A DNA stretch of 64,000 bases from positions 930,001-994,000 of the forward strand of contig NZ_JBHWAB010000001.1 of assembly GCF_042688525.2 (NCBI RefSeq), given 5' to 3'. The first letter of the stretch is position 1, and each line of letters starts with the position of its first letter. Below are positions 1 through 8,587 of this stretch, piece by piece. Under the pieces are notes generated by a model that ran no database searches, had not been told where the DNA came from, and was given only the letters and a program-made list of their open reading frames with translations. Made by a program: the position numbers and the translations under genes. The DNA is from Haloimpatiens sp042688525 (GTDB lineage: Bacteria > Bacillota > Clostridia > Clostridiales > Clostridiaceae).

Positions 1-948
1 GGAAGGCATACTATGATTATGGCGTTCCACAGAAGGTATGTTAGCTCTTAAAATAGAATTATAAAGAGTGGTACATACTTGACATATTCCACCACCTAAG
101 CTAGGAACTAATTTATTGTCTATAATTACAGGCGCTTCTTTATAGCCTTTTTTAGAGGTGGTTTCACCTATTGTATTATTAAAGCTGAATGATTGATTAG
201 GCATTAGTATAATTCCATTGAGAGGTTTACAAGCAATAGCAATATTATTAATTCTTTCTTTAGAACCTGATAATTTAGTAGAAAATGTAGATATCTTTGT
301 ATTGATTTTTTCTAGATTAGATTTTTTTATTTTTGGTTCAATTTTTTTGGTAGGTACAGGTATTGTTATATTTTTTTCTGTAGATTTATATATACTGTCA
401 ACAATAGATTTTTTTAATGCATTTTTATCAACAATTAATCCAATTGTTTCAGGTTTAATTGTTAATTTAGATGAAGTATCTGCAGAAATTGATGCGTTGA
501 TTTCTTTTCGATTAACTTTTTGTGAGATTGTATTTATAAATTTATCTAATACAGTTTTATCATAAGAAAGATTCAATTTAATTATTTTTTTGCCATTAAA
601 ATCATTTGATTTAACTTTTTTAATTAAATCGTAGGCTTCATTTACAGCTTTATTTAGATCATAATTTATTTTTAGATTTGACCAAGTTAGAGAATAACTT
701 GCTTTTTCAGTTTCTACTATTATTTTTTTGTCAGAATTTTTTCCCTGATATTTATCTTTTAGTAATTTTAAAGTTTCATCTTTACTTTTGTCTGTAACAT
801 CTATATTTTCTATATAGATTTTAGAAGGATTGGGAATTGTTTTTGTATTAGATGTATTATTTTTTTTAGGATTATTACAAGATATCATAAAAACAACTGT
901 TAAAAATATAATACCAAAAGGAATTGCTTTAGTATAAAATTTTTTCAT
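1..948 (-). CDS. VanW-family lipoprotein, C-terminus cut by window edge
   Basis: About 316 N-terminal codons are present; the gene runs off the left edge. It begins with a lysine-positive hydrophobic signal ending in MISC, so Cys24 is a likely lipidation site, followed by an Asn/Lys-rich linker typical of exported clostridial lipoproteins. The middle has the alternating beta-rich make-up of the peptidoglycan-binding-like repeat found in YoaR-type proteins. Next to the cut edge it reads SLGGGICQVCTTLYNSILRA, the hallmark of the VanW domain. The start is supported by GGGAGG eight bases upstream of the ATG. Family members are cell-envelope proteins of uncertain biochemical role; a link to peptidoglycan is inferred from the domain, not proven. 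A family A repeat separates it from the ATPase gene upstream. Confidence 0.85.
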   Translation of the reverse strand, partial: MKKFYTKAIPFGIIFLTVVFMISCNNPKKNNTSNTKTIPNPSKIYIENIDVTDKSKDETLKLLKDKYQGKNSDKKIIVETEKASYSLTWSNLKINYDLNKAVNEAYDLIKKVKSNDFNGKKIIKLNLSYDKTVLDKFINTISQKVNRKEINASISADTSSKLTIKPETIGLIVDKNALKKSIVDSIYKSTEKNITIPVPTKKIEPKIKKSNLEKINTKISTFSTKLSGSKERINNIAIACKPLNGIILMPNQSFSFNNTIGETTSKKGYKEAPVIIDNKLVPSLGGGICQVCTTLYNSILRANIPSVERHNHSMPS

Positions 949-1030
949 GATATTTTCCTCCCAAAATGTATTTTATAATAGTTTTCCCAGTATAAAAAAA
1001 TATATAAATACTAAAATTTTAAATTAATAA

Positions 1031-1311
1031 CTCAATTTTCGCAGGTGAAAAACAACCGCTACGGGAAATGATATATTGGTTAGAAACCTTTTATTTTAAA
1101 GATAATTAATAGTTAATAATGAATAATTAATAATAAAGGAAATTTTGCCTTAGGGCAAAATAAGTAATATATAATTTTAAATTTTTGCTAAAGCAAAAAT
1201 TAACCTTAATTATTAATTTTTAATTATTAATTCTTAATTGATATTAAATGTTTCTTACGCAAGATATCATTTCCCTTCGCTAAGCAGTGTTTTTTTACTG
1301 CGAAAGTTGAA
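1031..1311 (+). repeat. Family A palindromic element, copy 1 (core type 2)
   Basis: The left arm (ctcaattttcgcaggtg) and right arm (actgcgaaagttgaat) are inverted copies of each other. The interior differs from most copies: instead of the ATTCCGTAGGAAT hairpin it has two small hairpins built on ttttgcc/ggcaaaa and ttttgct/agcaaaa. The same core occurs at 18.7-18.9 kb and next to the copy at 58 kb. The right end abuts the stop codon of the P-type ATPase at 1312-1314. Confidence 0.85.
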
Positions 1312-3981
1312 TTATTTATCTTTTATTTTATTTCTTTTGATTGCTTTAACAATTTCATTAAATAGTAGAGGAATTAAACAAAGTATTGATACAAATAACC
1401 AGTCTATGGCACTTAATGCATGTACTTTGAATACTTTAGCAAGAGCTGGTACTGTAATTATTATATCTTGTAGGAAAATACCAATGATAATGGAACCAAT
1501 TAAATACATATTTGAAAATAATCCTATTTTGAAAATAGATTTAGTTTCATTTCTCATATTTAAAGAATGTACTAATTGAGATACACTAAGAACAACAAAA
1601 GACATTGTTTGAGCATGTTCTAAAGCATCAAATGGTATATTGTTAGGTACTAATGGGAATAAACTTGTGGTATTTGTATATACTTTAATACCTGTTACAA
1701 AGGCTGCTAATGTCAATAAACCTATAAGAAAACCATTTAAAAGTAAGTTTGTTGTAGAATTTTTAAATAAGCCTGCTTTAGGATCTCTAGGTTTGAGGTT
1801 CATTACACCAGGATCACCAGGGTCCATACCAAGCGAAAGAGCTGGTAGTGTATCTGTTATTAAATTTACCCACAAAATGTGTATTGGTATAAGTGGTGTT
1901 GGCCATTTTAGTAATACAGAGATAAAAATAGCGAAAATTTCTCCTATATTGCAGGAAAGTAAAAATAGTATTGATTTTTTTATGTTGTTAAATATATTTC
2001 TTCCTTCTTCAATGGCAGTAACAATAGTTGAAAAATTATCATCTGTTAATACCATATCTGCAGCACCCTTAGCAACATCTGTACCAGTAATACCCATTGC
2101 AACACCTATATCTGCACTTTTTAATGAAGGAGCATCATTAACACCATCACCTGTCATAGATACTATATTTCCTTTAGATTTAAAGGCTTTTACTATTTTA
2201 ACCTTATGTTCAGGTGAAACTCTTGCAAATACTTTTAAATTATCTACTTTTTTATTTAATTCTTCTTGTGATAATTTATCAAGTTCTACACCAGATATGG
2301 ATTCATTTTCACTTGCTGCTATTCCAAGCTCTTTAGCAATAGCGAAGGCTGTTTTTTTATGATCACCCGTTATCATGATAGTTTTTATACCAGCTTTTTT
2401 ACATAAATTAATAGAATCTTTTACTTCAATTCTTGGAGGATCAATCATTCCAACGAGTCCTATGAAAATTAAATCATTTTCTAAAGAATTAGATTTATTA
2501 TTAGTAGAATCTAATATTTTATATGCAGCCCCTAATACTCTAAGAGCATCATTAGACATAGAATATGATGCTTTTAGTATTTGATTTTTTAAATCTTCAG
2601 TTAAATTAATTACTTGACCGTTTATATAAGCTTTATTAACAATATTCAGTAAATTATCTATTGCACCTTTGGTCATTACATAATATTTATTCTCATATTT
2701 ATTTACAGTAGTCATTAGCTTTCTATCAGAATCAAATGGCAGTTCATTTACCCTAGGATGAATAGTTTCCAGATTTTCTTTTACGATATTAAATTTGTTT
2801 CCTGCAGCAACTAATGCTATTTCTGTTGGATCACCAGTTTGAGATTCTTCAGAATAAGTAGCATCATTGCACAAAACTAAGTTTTCGAGTAAAAGTTTAT
2901 GTACAGGATTTTCAGGATTTAAAGAATCTATATTATAAATAGAATCATCTGCAAAAAACTTTGTAACGGTCATTTTATTTTGAGTTAGTGTTCCAGTTTT
3001 ATCTGAACATACTATATTTACCGAACCTAAAGTTTCAACAGCAGGTAGCTTTCTTACTATTGCATTTTTTTTGATCATTTTTTGAACACCAATAGCAAGA
3101 ACTATAGTTACAATAGCTGCAAGACCTTCAGGAATAGCTGCAACTGCTAAACTTATAGCTGTTAAAAACATTTCAAAAGGTGGCCTTTTTTGAATAAGAC
3201 CTAATAAAAACATTATTCCACATACACAAAGGGCACCAATACCTAAAACTTTTCCAAGCTCAGTAAGTCTTTTTTGAAGAGGGGTTTGTTCATTGTCTTT
3301 TTGTTCAAGCATTTTTGCTATTTTACCTATTTCTGTGTTCATTCCTGTAGCTACTGATACACCGATGCTTCTGCCATAAGTTACCAATGTGGACATGAAA
3401 GCCATATTTTTTTGATCTCCAAGAGGAACGTCGGTATTATTAAGAGTTAATTCTGCATTTTTTTCAACTGGTACAGATTCTCCAGTAAGTGCAGACTCTT
3501 CAACTTTTAAATTAGCACTTTCTATGAGTCTTAAATCACAAGGTATGAATCTACCAGCATCTAAAACTATTATATCTCCAGGAACTACTTCTATTGATGA
3601 AATCTCTTTTATTTCTCCATTACGTTTTACTAATGCTTTAGGTGTAGATAATTTTTTGAGTGCTTCTAGTGCTTTTTCAGCTTTAGATTCTTGAATTATA
3701 CCAACTACAGCATTAATTAGTATAACTATTGCAATTATTATAGCGTCACTGACTTCACCTAAAAGAGCAGAAGCAACTGCAGCAGCAAGTAAGATATATA
3801 TTAGAATGTCATTAAATTGTTCAAATATCATTTTTAAAATACTTTTTTGTTTTTTTGCTGCTAGTTTATTAAAACCATATTTTTCTATTCTTTTTTCTAC
3901 TTCTTCTGTAGTAAGACCAGTTTCGGAGTTAGTATCGAATTCATTTAAAATTTCATTTTTGTCTTTGTTATACCACATCAT
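1312..3981 (-). CDS. Cation-transporting P-type ATPase (Ca2+/Mn2+ type)
   Basis: Membrane pump of about 889 aa with the full P2-ATPase plan: an N-terminal cation ATPase domain, actuator motif LTGESVPVEK, transmembrane motif PEGLAAIVTIV, phosphorylation motif SDKTGTLTQNK near residue 330, hinge MTGDGVNDAPSLKSADIGVA, and a C-terminal block of membrane helices. The sequence resembles SERCA/PMCA-like bacterial Ca2+ ATPases. A yybP-ykoY (Mn2+) riboswitch lies directly upstream, so Mn2+ export as in the MneP/YoaB group is a reasonable inference, while Ca2+ remains possible. Start choice: a longer GTG frame opens at 3987 but overlaps the ribosome binding site (AGAGGTG); ATG at 3981 or 3978 is better spaced. 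The stop codon sits at the edge of a family A repeat. Confidence 0.93.
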   Translation of the reverse strand: MMWYNKDKNEILNEFDTNSETGLTTEEVEKRIEKYGFNKLAAKKQKSILKMIFEQFNDILIYILLAAAVASALLGEVSDAIIIAIVILINAVVGIIQESKAEKALEALKKLSTPKALVKRNGEIKEISSIEVVPGDIIVLDAGRFIPCDLRLIESANLKVEESALTGESVPVEKNAELTLNNTDVPLGDQKNMAFMSTLVTYGRSIGVSVATGMNTEIGKIAKMLEQKDNEQTPLQKRLTELGKVLGIGALCVCGIMFLLGLIQKRPPFEMFLTAISLAVAAIPEGLAAIVTIVLAIGVQKMIKKNAIVRKLPAVETLGSVNIVCSDKTGTLTQNKMTVTKFFADDSIYNIDSLNPENPVHKLLLENLVLCNDATYSEESQTGDPTEIALVAAGNKFNIVKENLETIHPRVNELPFDSDRKLMTTVNKYENKYYVMTKGAIDNLLNIVNKAYINGQVINLTEDLKNQILKASYSMSNDALRVLGAAYKILDSTNNKSNSLENDLIFIGLVGMIDPPRIEVKDSINLCKKAGIKTIMITGDHKKTAFAIAKELGIAASENESISGVELDKLSQEELNKKVDNLKVFARVSPEHKVKIVKAFKSKGNIVSMTGDGVNDAPSLKSADIGVAMGITGTDVAKGAADMVLTDDNFSTIVTAIEEGRNIFNNIKKSILFLLSCNIGEIFAIFISVLLKWPTPLIPIHILWVNLITDTLPALSLGMDPGDPGVMNLKPRDPKAGLFKNSTTNLLLNGFLIGLLTLAAFVTGIKVYTNTTSLFPLVPNNIPFDALEHAQTMSFVVLSVSQLVHSLNMRNETKSIFKIGLFSNMYLIGSIIIGIFLQDIIITVPALAKVFKVHALSAIDWLFVSILCLIPLLFNEIVKAIKRNKIKDK

Positions 3982-4040
3982 ATTCACCTCTTTTATAGTA
4001 TTTTAATAAATTTGTTAATTTATAAATAAAATTTTAAAAA

Positions 4041-4079
4041 GACCTTTGTCCTAATATAATAAATATTAGGACAAAGGTC
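4041..4079 (-). terminator. Riboswitch-controlled terminator before the P-type ATPase
   Basis: On the minus strand GACCTTTGTCCTAATA pairs perfectly with TATTAGGACAAAGGTC and is followed by a T-run. The 5' strand includes the CCTTTGT that closes P1 of the riboswitch. Forming P1 with ligand should therefore prevent the terminator, giving an on-switch. Confidence 0.88.
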
Positions 4080-4171
4080 TTGCAAACTCATTAATGAGCA
4101 AATTATCCGGGTTTATAAACCGTAGTGACGAATAATTTAAAGCTATAAGCTTTTGCTACTCCCCTTTGTAA
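4072..4171 (-). promoter_or_regulatory. yybP-ykoY (manganese) riboswitch aptamer
   Basis: Read on the minus strand, the element opens with ACAAAGGGGAGTAGC, the invariant start of the yybP-ykoY class. It continues through a central hairpin containing CGTCACTACG and CCCGG, and closes with GCAAGACCTTTGT, the other invariant end. ACAAAGG and CCTTTGT form P1. The class binds Mn2+ (with Mg2+) and controls Mn exporters and P-type ATPases. Here it lies about 60 nt upstream of the ATPase start and overlaps an intrinsic terminator, so metal binding should raise expression of the pump. Motif match is by eye. Confidence 0.9.
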
Positions 4172-4718
4172 TTATATATATGCGTATAAACTAAAATAAT
4201 TATACCATAATATGTATAAAAATAAAATTACTAGGAATACATAAAAATGAAATAAATATTTCATTATGTATATAATGAAATTAATTAATTATATGCACAA
4301 ATATTTTAAAAATAAATAAAATTAAGAAAAATAAAATATATAAATTTTGATACATGCTATATAGAATTAATATATGAAAAATAATTTATATGATATATAT
4401 TTTTTGTAGTTAAAAGTAGACAATTGAGTAGAATTTTGATTTGATATAAATGTATAAATATGATAAAAATTAAGGAATGATGAAATAATTTGATATTATT
4501 TTAGTATTTTTCTCAAAATGAAGAATAATTATTAAATTTTGAAAATAGAATATTTAAATTCATTTCAAAATTTATTGAAATAATATTTGCTAAAGTATTG
4601 CTTTTGTGACAAAAATATATTATATTTGTAATGGATTTCAAGTTTCATTAATGGGCCCTTTATGAAAGAAGAAATTCATTTTAAAAGTTTTGAATACAAA
4701 AACGGGGGGGAGTCACAA
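4172..4718. other. AT-rich intergenic region upstream of the MFS gene
   Basis: About 550 bp of very AT-rich sequence between the divergent riboswitch/ATPase unit and the MFS gene. It must hold promoters for both directions, but no -35/-10 pair stands out in the low-complexity background. No open frame of note and no family A or C repeat is seen. Confidence 0.5.
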
Positions 4719-6041
4719 ATGTCAGAAGAGGTAAAAAGACATAAACATAATAGTTGGATGTTTATATTAGCTTATGTATTTATGGGTATATTAGGTGGAG
4801 TAGCATTAGATACTATGGTTACTTTTCTTGATGCATCAGAAGCTACAAAAGGTATAGCTGCAAGTATGGCAATAATTATGGGAGTAGGTTTCTATGGAGG
4901 AGCAGCGCTTTTGTTAGTTATTCCTAAATTGGGATATAAAAAAGTAATGGCTTTTGGACCAATTTCAATAGTAATAGGATTGTTGCTTATTACAAAGGTT
5001 CAATCAGTTGCATTAGTAGCTATAGCAGCCTCAATTGTTATGATAGGTGTATGTATGTTTGATGCTGTACTATCACCATTTTTAAGTTGCTATACTACTG
5101 AAGAAGAAAGACCAAAAGTTTTTTCAACAACAATATGGACAAACATTGCAGGTATGGTAGTTGGAACTTATGTAGGTGGAAAAATAATATCTACTAGATT
5201 TGCAACTAGATTAGGAATAGGATATGGAGAAGCTAAAACTTTAACAGAAAAAGTAGCAGATTTCAATCCTACTCAATTAGCAGCTTATGTTGGAGCACAT
5301 AAAGATGCGTTATTGATTTTTGCAGTAGTAGCAGCTTTAGCACTTATACCAATATTAATGGTTAAAGAAGATGCAAAAGACTATAAAGTAGTTAAGAAGG
5401 AAAAGAAAGAAAAAATAAATTGGAGTGCATTTTTTAATAAATATATTATTTTATATGTAGTATTCATATTCTTAATAAGATTTGGAGCTTCATTAATAAC
5501 TCCATATTATTCAGTATTTTTAAGTAGAATGGGAATAGATAGAAGTACAACGTCTACACTTATCTCGTCTCAACATTTTGCAATAGTTTTATTTGTATTT
5601 GCATCACCTTGGATTGTTAAAAAGTTTGGAAGAGTTATATCTCTTGGAGGATTAGCTTTGATGTCAATACCATTTATGCTTTTAATAGCAAATGGTTCAG
5701 CTTTTGGTTCACATATGGTTATGGCAGTTGGATTAGGATTGTTTTTAAGAGCAGGTTTCATGAATGCTGCTCAACCAGTTCAGCAATCACTACCAATGGA
5801 ATTTGTATCAAAAGAAGCTAGACCAGCATATAACTCTGTAATATATGTTGCACAAGGACTTGCACAAGTTGTAGCAGGAATATTGGGAAAACAATTTATA
5901 TTCTCAAAGCCTGGTGGATATGGAACAGCATATTATGTAACAGGAGTTATATATGCTATAGCAGCAATTATGTTATTAGTTATATTTACTAAAAAGTATA
6001 ATAGATTGTCTTCTGACGATAAAAAAGAACAAGCAGCTTAA
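4719..6041 (+). CDS. MFS transporter, 12 membrane helices
   Basis: A 440-residue carrier with two six-helix halves separated by a lysine-rich cytoplasmic loop near the centre (DYKVVKKEKKEKINW). The N-terminal half carries repeated Gly/Ala-rich helices (GGVALDTMVTF, GFYGGAALLLV) and the second half an MFS-like RFGRVIS-type loop. The substrate cannot be told from sequence. An upstream ATG at 4662 is in frame, but the strong GGGGGGG ribosome binding site at 4704-4710 sits eight bases before the ATG at 4719, so 4719 is chosen. It appears monocistronic, with its own terminator 13 bp after the stop. Confidence 0.82.
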   Translation: MSEEVKRHKHNSWMFILAYVFMGILGGVALDTMVTFLDASEATKGIAASMAIIMGVGFYGGAALLLVIPKLGYKKVMAFGPISIVIGLLLITKVQSVALVAIAASIVMIGVCMFDAVLSPFLSCYTTEEERPKVFSTTIWTNIAGMVVGTYVGGKIISTRFATRLGIGYGEAKTLTEKVADFNPTQLAAYVGAHKDALLIFAVVAALALIPILMVKEDAKDYKVVKKEKKEKINWSAFFNKYIILYVVFIFLIRFGASLITPYYSVFLSRMGIDRSTTSTLISSQHFAIVLFVFASPWIVKKFGRVISLGGLALMSIPFMLLIANGSAFGSHMVMAVGLGLFLRAGFMNAAQPVQQSLPMEFVSKEARPAYNSVIYVAQGLAQVVAGILGKQFIFSKPGGYGTAYYVTGVIYAIAAIMLLVIFTKKYNRLSSDDKKEQAA

Positions 6042-6053
6042 TTTTGCAGTTTT

Positions 6054-6089
6054 CACCCTAACAGAAAATATGTTAGGGTGTTTATTATA
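6054..6089 (+). terminator. Intrinsic terminator after the MFS gene
   Basis: CACCCTAACA and TGTTAGGGTG form a perfect 10-bp stem around a short loop, followed by a T-rich tract. It lies between the convergent MFS and chromate-transporter genes; the minus direction lacks a T-run. Confidence 0.88.
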
Positions 6090-6612
6090 TTCCGTAGAAA
6101 ATTATTCCTAGAAGTGCAGAAATAATTATTACAATTATAGGATGTAATTTATTGCTAAATAGCAGGGCACCAATTATTAAGCCAATAATAATGGCTTTAA
6201 CTTCTGTATATGATTGCTTTCCTAGTTGAATAAATACAGATATTATTAAACCTATAAGTGCAGGGCGCATACCCATAAGTGCAGATTTTAGTATTTTTGA
6301 TTCTTTAAATTTTATTAAATAGTGGGTTGCTATGGTTACTAAAATAAATGAAATAGTAATGACACCCAAAGTACCAGCTACACTTCCTAAAACTCCAGAT
6401 ACATTAAAACCAACAAAGGTTGCTGAATTTATAGCTATAGGACCTGGTGTCATTTGAGAAATTCCTATTATATCTTTAAATGTTTGAAAGTCAATCCAAT
6501 GTTTATTTTCTACAATTTCTTTTTGTATTAATGGAAGCATTGCATATCCGCCTCCAAAACCAAAGGCTCCTATTTTTAAAAAGGATAAAAATATTTCGAT
6601 TAAAAGCTTCAT
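6085..6612 (-). CDS. chrA: Chromate-type transporter, second half subunit
   Basis: A 175-aa membrane protein of the CHR family in its short one-domain form. It has the family motifs FLKIGAFGFGGGYAMLPLIQ near the N-terminus and ISQMTPGPIAINSATFVGF about 50 residues on, then hydrophobic helices. Short CHR proteins are normally encoded as adjacent pairs that work together in anion efflux, and that is the arrangement here. Its ATG overlaps the stop codon of the upstream partner (TAATG), implying translational coupling. Actual substrate is untested; chromate is the family name, and sulfate-like anions or other roles are possible. Confidence 0.9.
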   Translation of the reverse strand: MKLLIEIFLSFLKIGAFGFGGGYAMLPLIQKEIVENKHWIDFQTFKDIIGISQMTPGPIAINSATFVGFNVSGVLGSVAGTLGVITISFILVTIATHYLIKFKESKILKSALMGMRPALIGLIISVFIQLGKQSYTEVKAIIIGLIIGALLFSNKLHPIIVIIISALLGIIFYGI

Positions 6613-7151
6613 TATTTCACCTGCTTCCTAAGAAATATAATACCGTAAAGTCCAGAAATAATTACAACTAGTACTGGATGAACGTGAAATACTAAGATTG
6701 ATATAATAGATATAAGTATAATTATGTAGTTTATAGTATTTTTCTTTAATGATGAAAAAAGACTTACTACAGCTATAAGAATAAGCATAGGAACTGCTGC
6801 TCCAATTCCTTTAAAAATTAAATCTACTATGTGATTATTTCTAAACTGCATAAAAAGAGCTGCTATAGCAATTATAATGAGAAAAGATGGTAGTACAACT
6901 CCTAAAAGGGCTAAAAGGGCTCCTAAAAGACCTCCAATTTTGTATCCAATAAAAGTGGAGCTGTTTACAGCTAAAGCACCAGGAAAAGTTTGAGATATAA
7001 CAATTATATCTAAGAACTCTTCTTTTGATATCCAGTTACGTTTTGTTACTACTTCAGCTTCTATAAGGGGAATCATGGCATAGCCTCCTCCAAAGGTAAA
7101 GGCTCCTATCTTGAAAAAACTCCAGAACATGGTTAAAATTTTATTCATCAT
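6612..7151 (-). CDS. chrA: Chromate-type transporter, first half subunit
   Basis: A 179-aa short CHR-family protein and partner of the gene that follows. The motifs FFKIGAFTFGGGYAMIPLIE and ISQTFPGALAVNSSTFIGY match the repeat found twice in long ChrA proteins, so the two genes together equal one full-length transporter in antiparallel halves. The ribosome binding site GGAGGTG is four bases before the first of two consecutive ATG codons; either could serve. A stop-start overlap couples it to the downstream gene. Confidence 0.9.
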   Translation of the reverse strand: MMNKILTMFWSFFKIGAFTFGGGYAMIPLIEAEVVTKRNWISKEEFLDIIVISQTFPGALAVNSSTFIGYKIGGLLGALLALLGVVLPSFLIIIAIAALFMQFRNNHIVDLIFKGIGAAVPMLILIAVVSLFSSLKKNTINYIIILISIISILVFHVHPVLVVIISGLYGIIFLRKQVK

Positions 7152-7220
7152 TTATCACCTCCGACTTTTCAAGTAGATTATACTCCCTATGTTAGCGAAC
7201 TGTCCACTAAATGATTAGGA

Positions 7221-7325
7221 AAGTACTTAGAAAAGAAAAGTAAAAAGTACTTATAAAAGAAAAGTTAAAAGTACAAAGTAAAAAGTACAAATGAGGATGT
7301 TTTTCTTACAGAAAAACTTTATATA
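7221..7325 (+). repeat. Family C palindromic repeat, left half only
   Basis: Purine-rich aaagtac/aaagtaaaaagtac repeats lead into aatgaggatgtttttctt and the gaaaaac hairpin arm shared with the left half of the copies at 12.4, 39.7 and 59.6 kb. The right half (gattttcaaaag...cttcctt) is missing. Unlike the full copies, this one lies between divergent genes. The rest of 7152-7559 is AT-rich without recognisable features. Confidence 0.7.
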
Positions 7326-7559
7326 TAAATTAAGAAGATTATTTATATTTTTAATACAGTTTAAATTTTTATGGGTTTCTAATATAATATTAAGTATAGT
7401 ATGAATTATAAATTTTGAAGCTAAAAAAATTTCAATTAAGTTAAAAATATAATTTGATTTAAAATGTTTTATTAGAACAGAAAGATATAACTAATGCACT
7501 TTTTATTATACATAGTAGTTACTTTAGTATATAGATTATATGAATGAGGATGTGATATT

Positions 7560-7982
7560 TTGGAAATAGGGAGAATAAACAGAAATAGACCCATAACTTC
7601 AGAAAAGAAGTCAATAAAAAGTAGAAAAGATTTTTCACAAAATTTCAATTTTGCAAGACAACAAAAATCAGAACAGCAGTTAAAAGAAATGCTGGATGAT
7701 ATAAAGAAAAAAGGTAATAGATTAGCTATTACTAAATGTTATGCGGATGTTAGAGCGTATAAAAATTTAATAAAAGAATATTTAGAGTCAGTGTTAAAGC
7801 ATATGTACAATGTAGAAAAAGATATAAGTTTTTGGCAAACGCAATATTTTATAACGGTTGATACAATAGATGCGAAGTTAGAAGAATTAACTAAAATGAT
7901 TTTAAATGATCAGAAAGATAATTTAAATATTGCAAGTACTATAGATGAAATTACAGGGATTGTGATAGACCTATATAAGTAA
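7560..7982 (+). CDS. YaaR-family (DUF327) protein
   Basis: A 140-aa mostly helical, charged protein. The core (LKEMLDDIKKKGNRLA, RAYKNLIKEYLESVLKHMY, then KLEELTKMIL and DEITGIVIDLYK) matches the conserved layout of YaaR/DUF327 proteins of Firmicutes. In many Bacillota the gene sits in the tmk-holB region; here it stands alone. The N-terminal 40 residues are basic and probably disordered. The start is TTG, supported by GAGGATGTGA just upstream; no ATG is available nearby. Molecular function is unknown for the family. Confidence 0.85.
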   Translation: MEIGRINRNRPITSEKKSIKSRKDFSQNFNFARQQKSEQQLKEMLDDIKKKGNRLAITKCYADVRAYKNLIKEYLESVLKHMYNVEKDISFWQTQYFITVDTIDAKLEELTKMILNDQKDNLNIASTIDEITGIVIDLYK

Positions 7983-8058
7983 TGTGCTATTGTAACAATA
8001 ATACATTTAATTAAATATACATATAATAAGAACAATTATATGTATAGGGAAGATGAAA

Positions 8059-8511
8059 ATGAAAGGTTGTATTATATTTTCTGTATTTAATAAATATGAA
8101 CTTCCAATAGATAACGTATATATATATTTAAAAAATGAAAAATTTAAATTTAAAGGAAAAACAAATAATTGTGGAATAGTAAATTTTTTCAATATTCCCT
8201 TTGGGAAGTATGTACTGAAAATTAAAAGACCTCAATATAAAGGCTATAATGGAATTGTTAATATTTGCAAGTACACAACAATAATAAATATCAAGCTAAA
8301 ATATTTTGGTAAGAGTAATATATATGGAAAAATATTAGACCAAAAAACAGAAGAACCTATTGAATATGCAACTGTTGTTTTGTACGCTAAAGAAGCTAAT
8401 ATAATACCAGTAGATTATACTATAACAGATAAGATTGGGAATTATATATTTCATAATGTTCCCCCTAGGTGTATACCTTATAAAAGCAATAAAATAGATT
8501 ATAAAGTGTAA
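8059..8511 (+). CDS. Small protein with two carboxypeptidase-regulatory-like folds; 3' end possibly frameshifted
   Basis: About 150 aa made of two short beta-sandwich repeats. The first has TNNCGIVNFFNIPFGKYVLKI; the second has IYGKILDQKTEEPIEYATV followed by TDKIGNYIFHNVPP, typical of carboxypeptidase regulatory-like domains. No signal peptide is seen, so a spore-layer or cytoplasmic location is possible. The family normally continues after PP with G-x-Y; here the frame gives PPRCIPYKSNK. Removing the A at 8467 restores PPGVYLIKAIK followed by a stop, so the last 18 residues may be out of frame. An ATG at 8053 also exists but lies against the ribosome binding site (AGGGAAG); 8059 is better spaced. 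Confidence 0.7.
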   Translation: MKGCIIFSVFNKYELPIDNVYIYLKNEKFKFKGKTNNCGIVNFFNIPFGKYVLKIKRPQYKGYNGIVNICKYTTIINIKLKYFGKSNIYGKILDQKTEEPIEYATVVLYAKEANIIPVDYTITDKIGNYIFHNVPPRCIPYKSNKIDYKV

Positions 8512-8529
8512 AAAATATAAAGTAAAAAT

Positions 8530-8580
8530 AAAATAGCACGTGATATTATAGAAACTTTTTTCCCTATAACGTGCTATTTT
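8530..8580. terminator. Bidirectional terminator between convergent genes
   Basis: AAAATAGCACGT at 8530-8541 pairs with ACGTGCTATTTT at 8569-8580. T- and A-rich flanks allow function in both directions, serving the upstream plus-strand gene and nadE on the minus strand. Confidence 0.85.
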
Positions 8581-8587
8581 ATTTATA

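Noticed and set aside
1640..2362. 240-codon plus-strand frame antisense to the P-type ATPase
   Set aside because: The minus-strand frame has every P-type ATPase motif; this frame has no recognisable domain and is a shadow.
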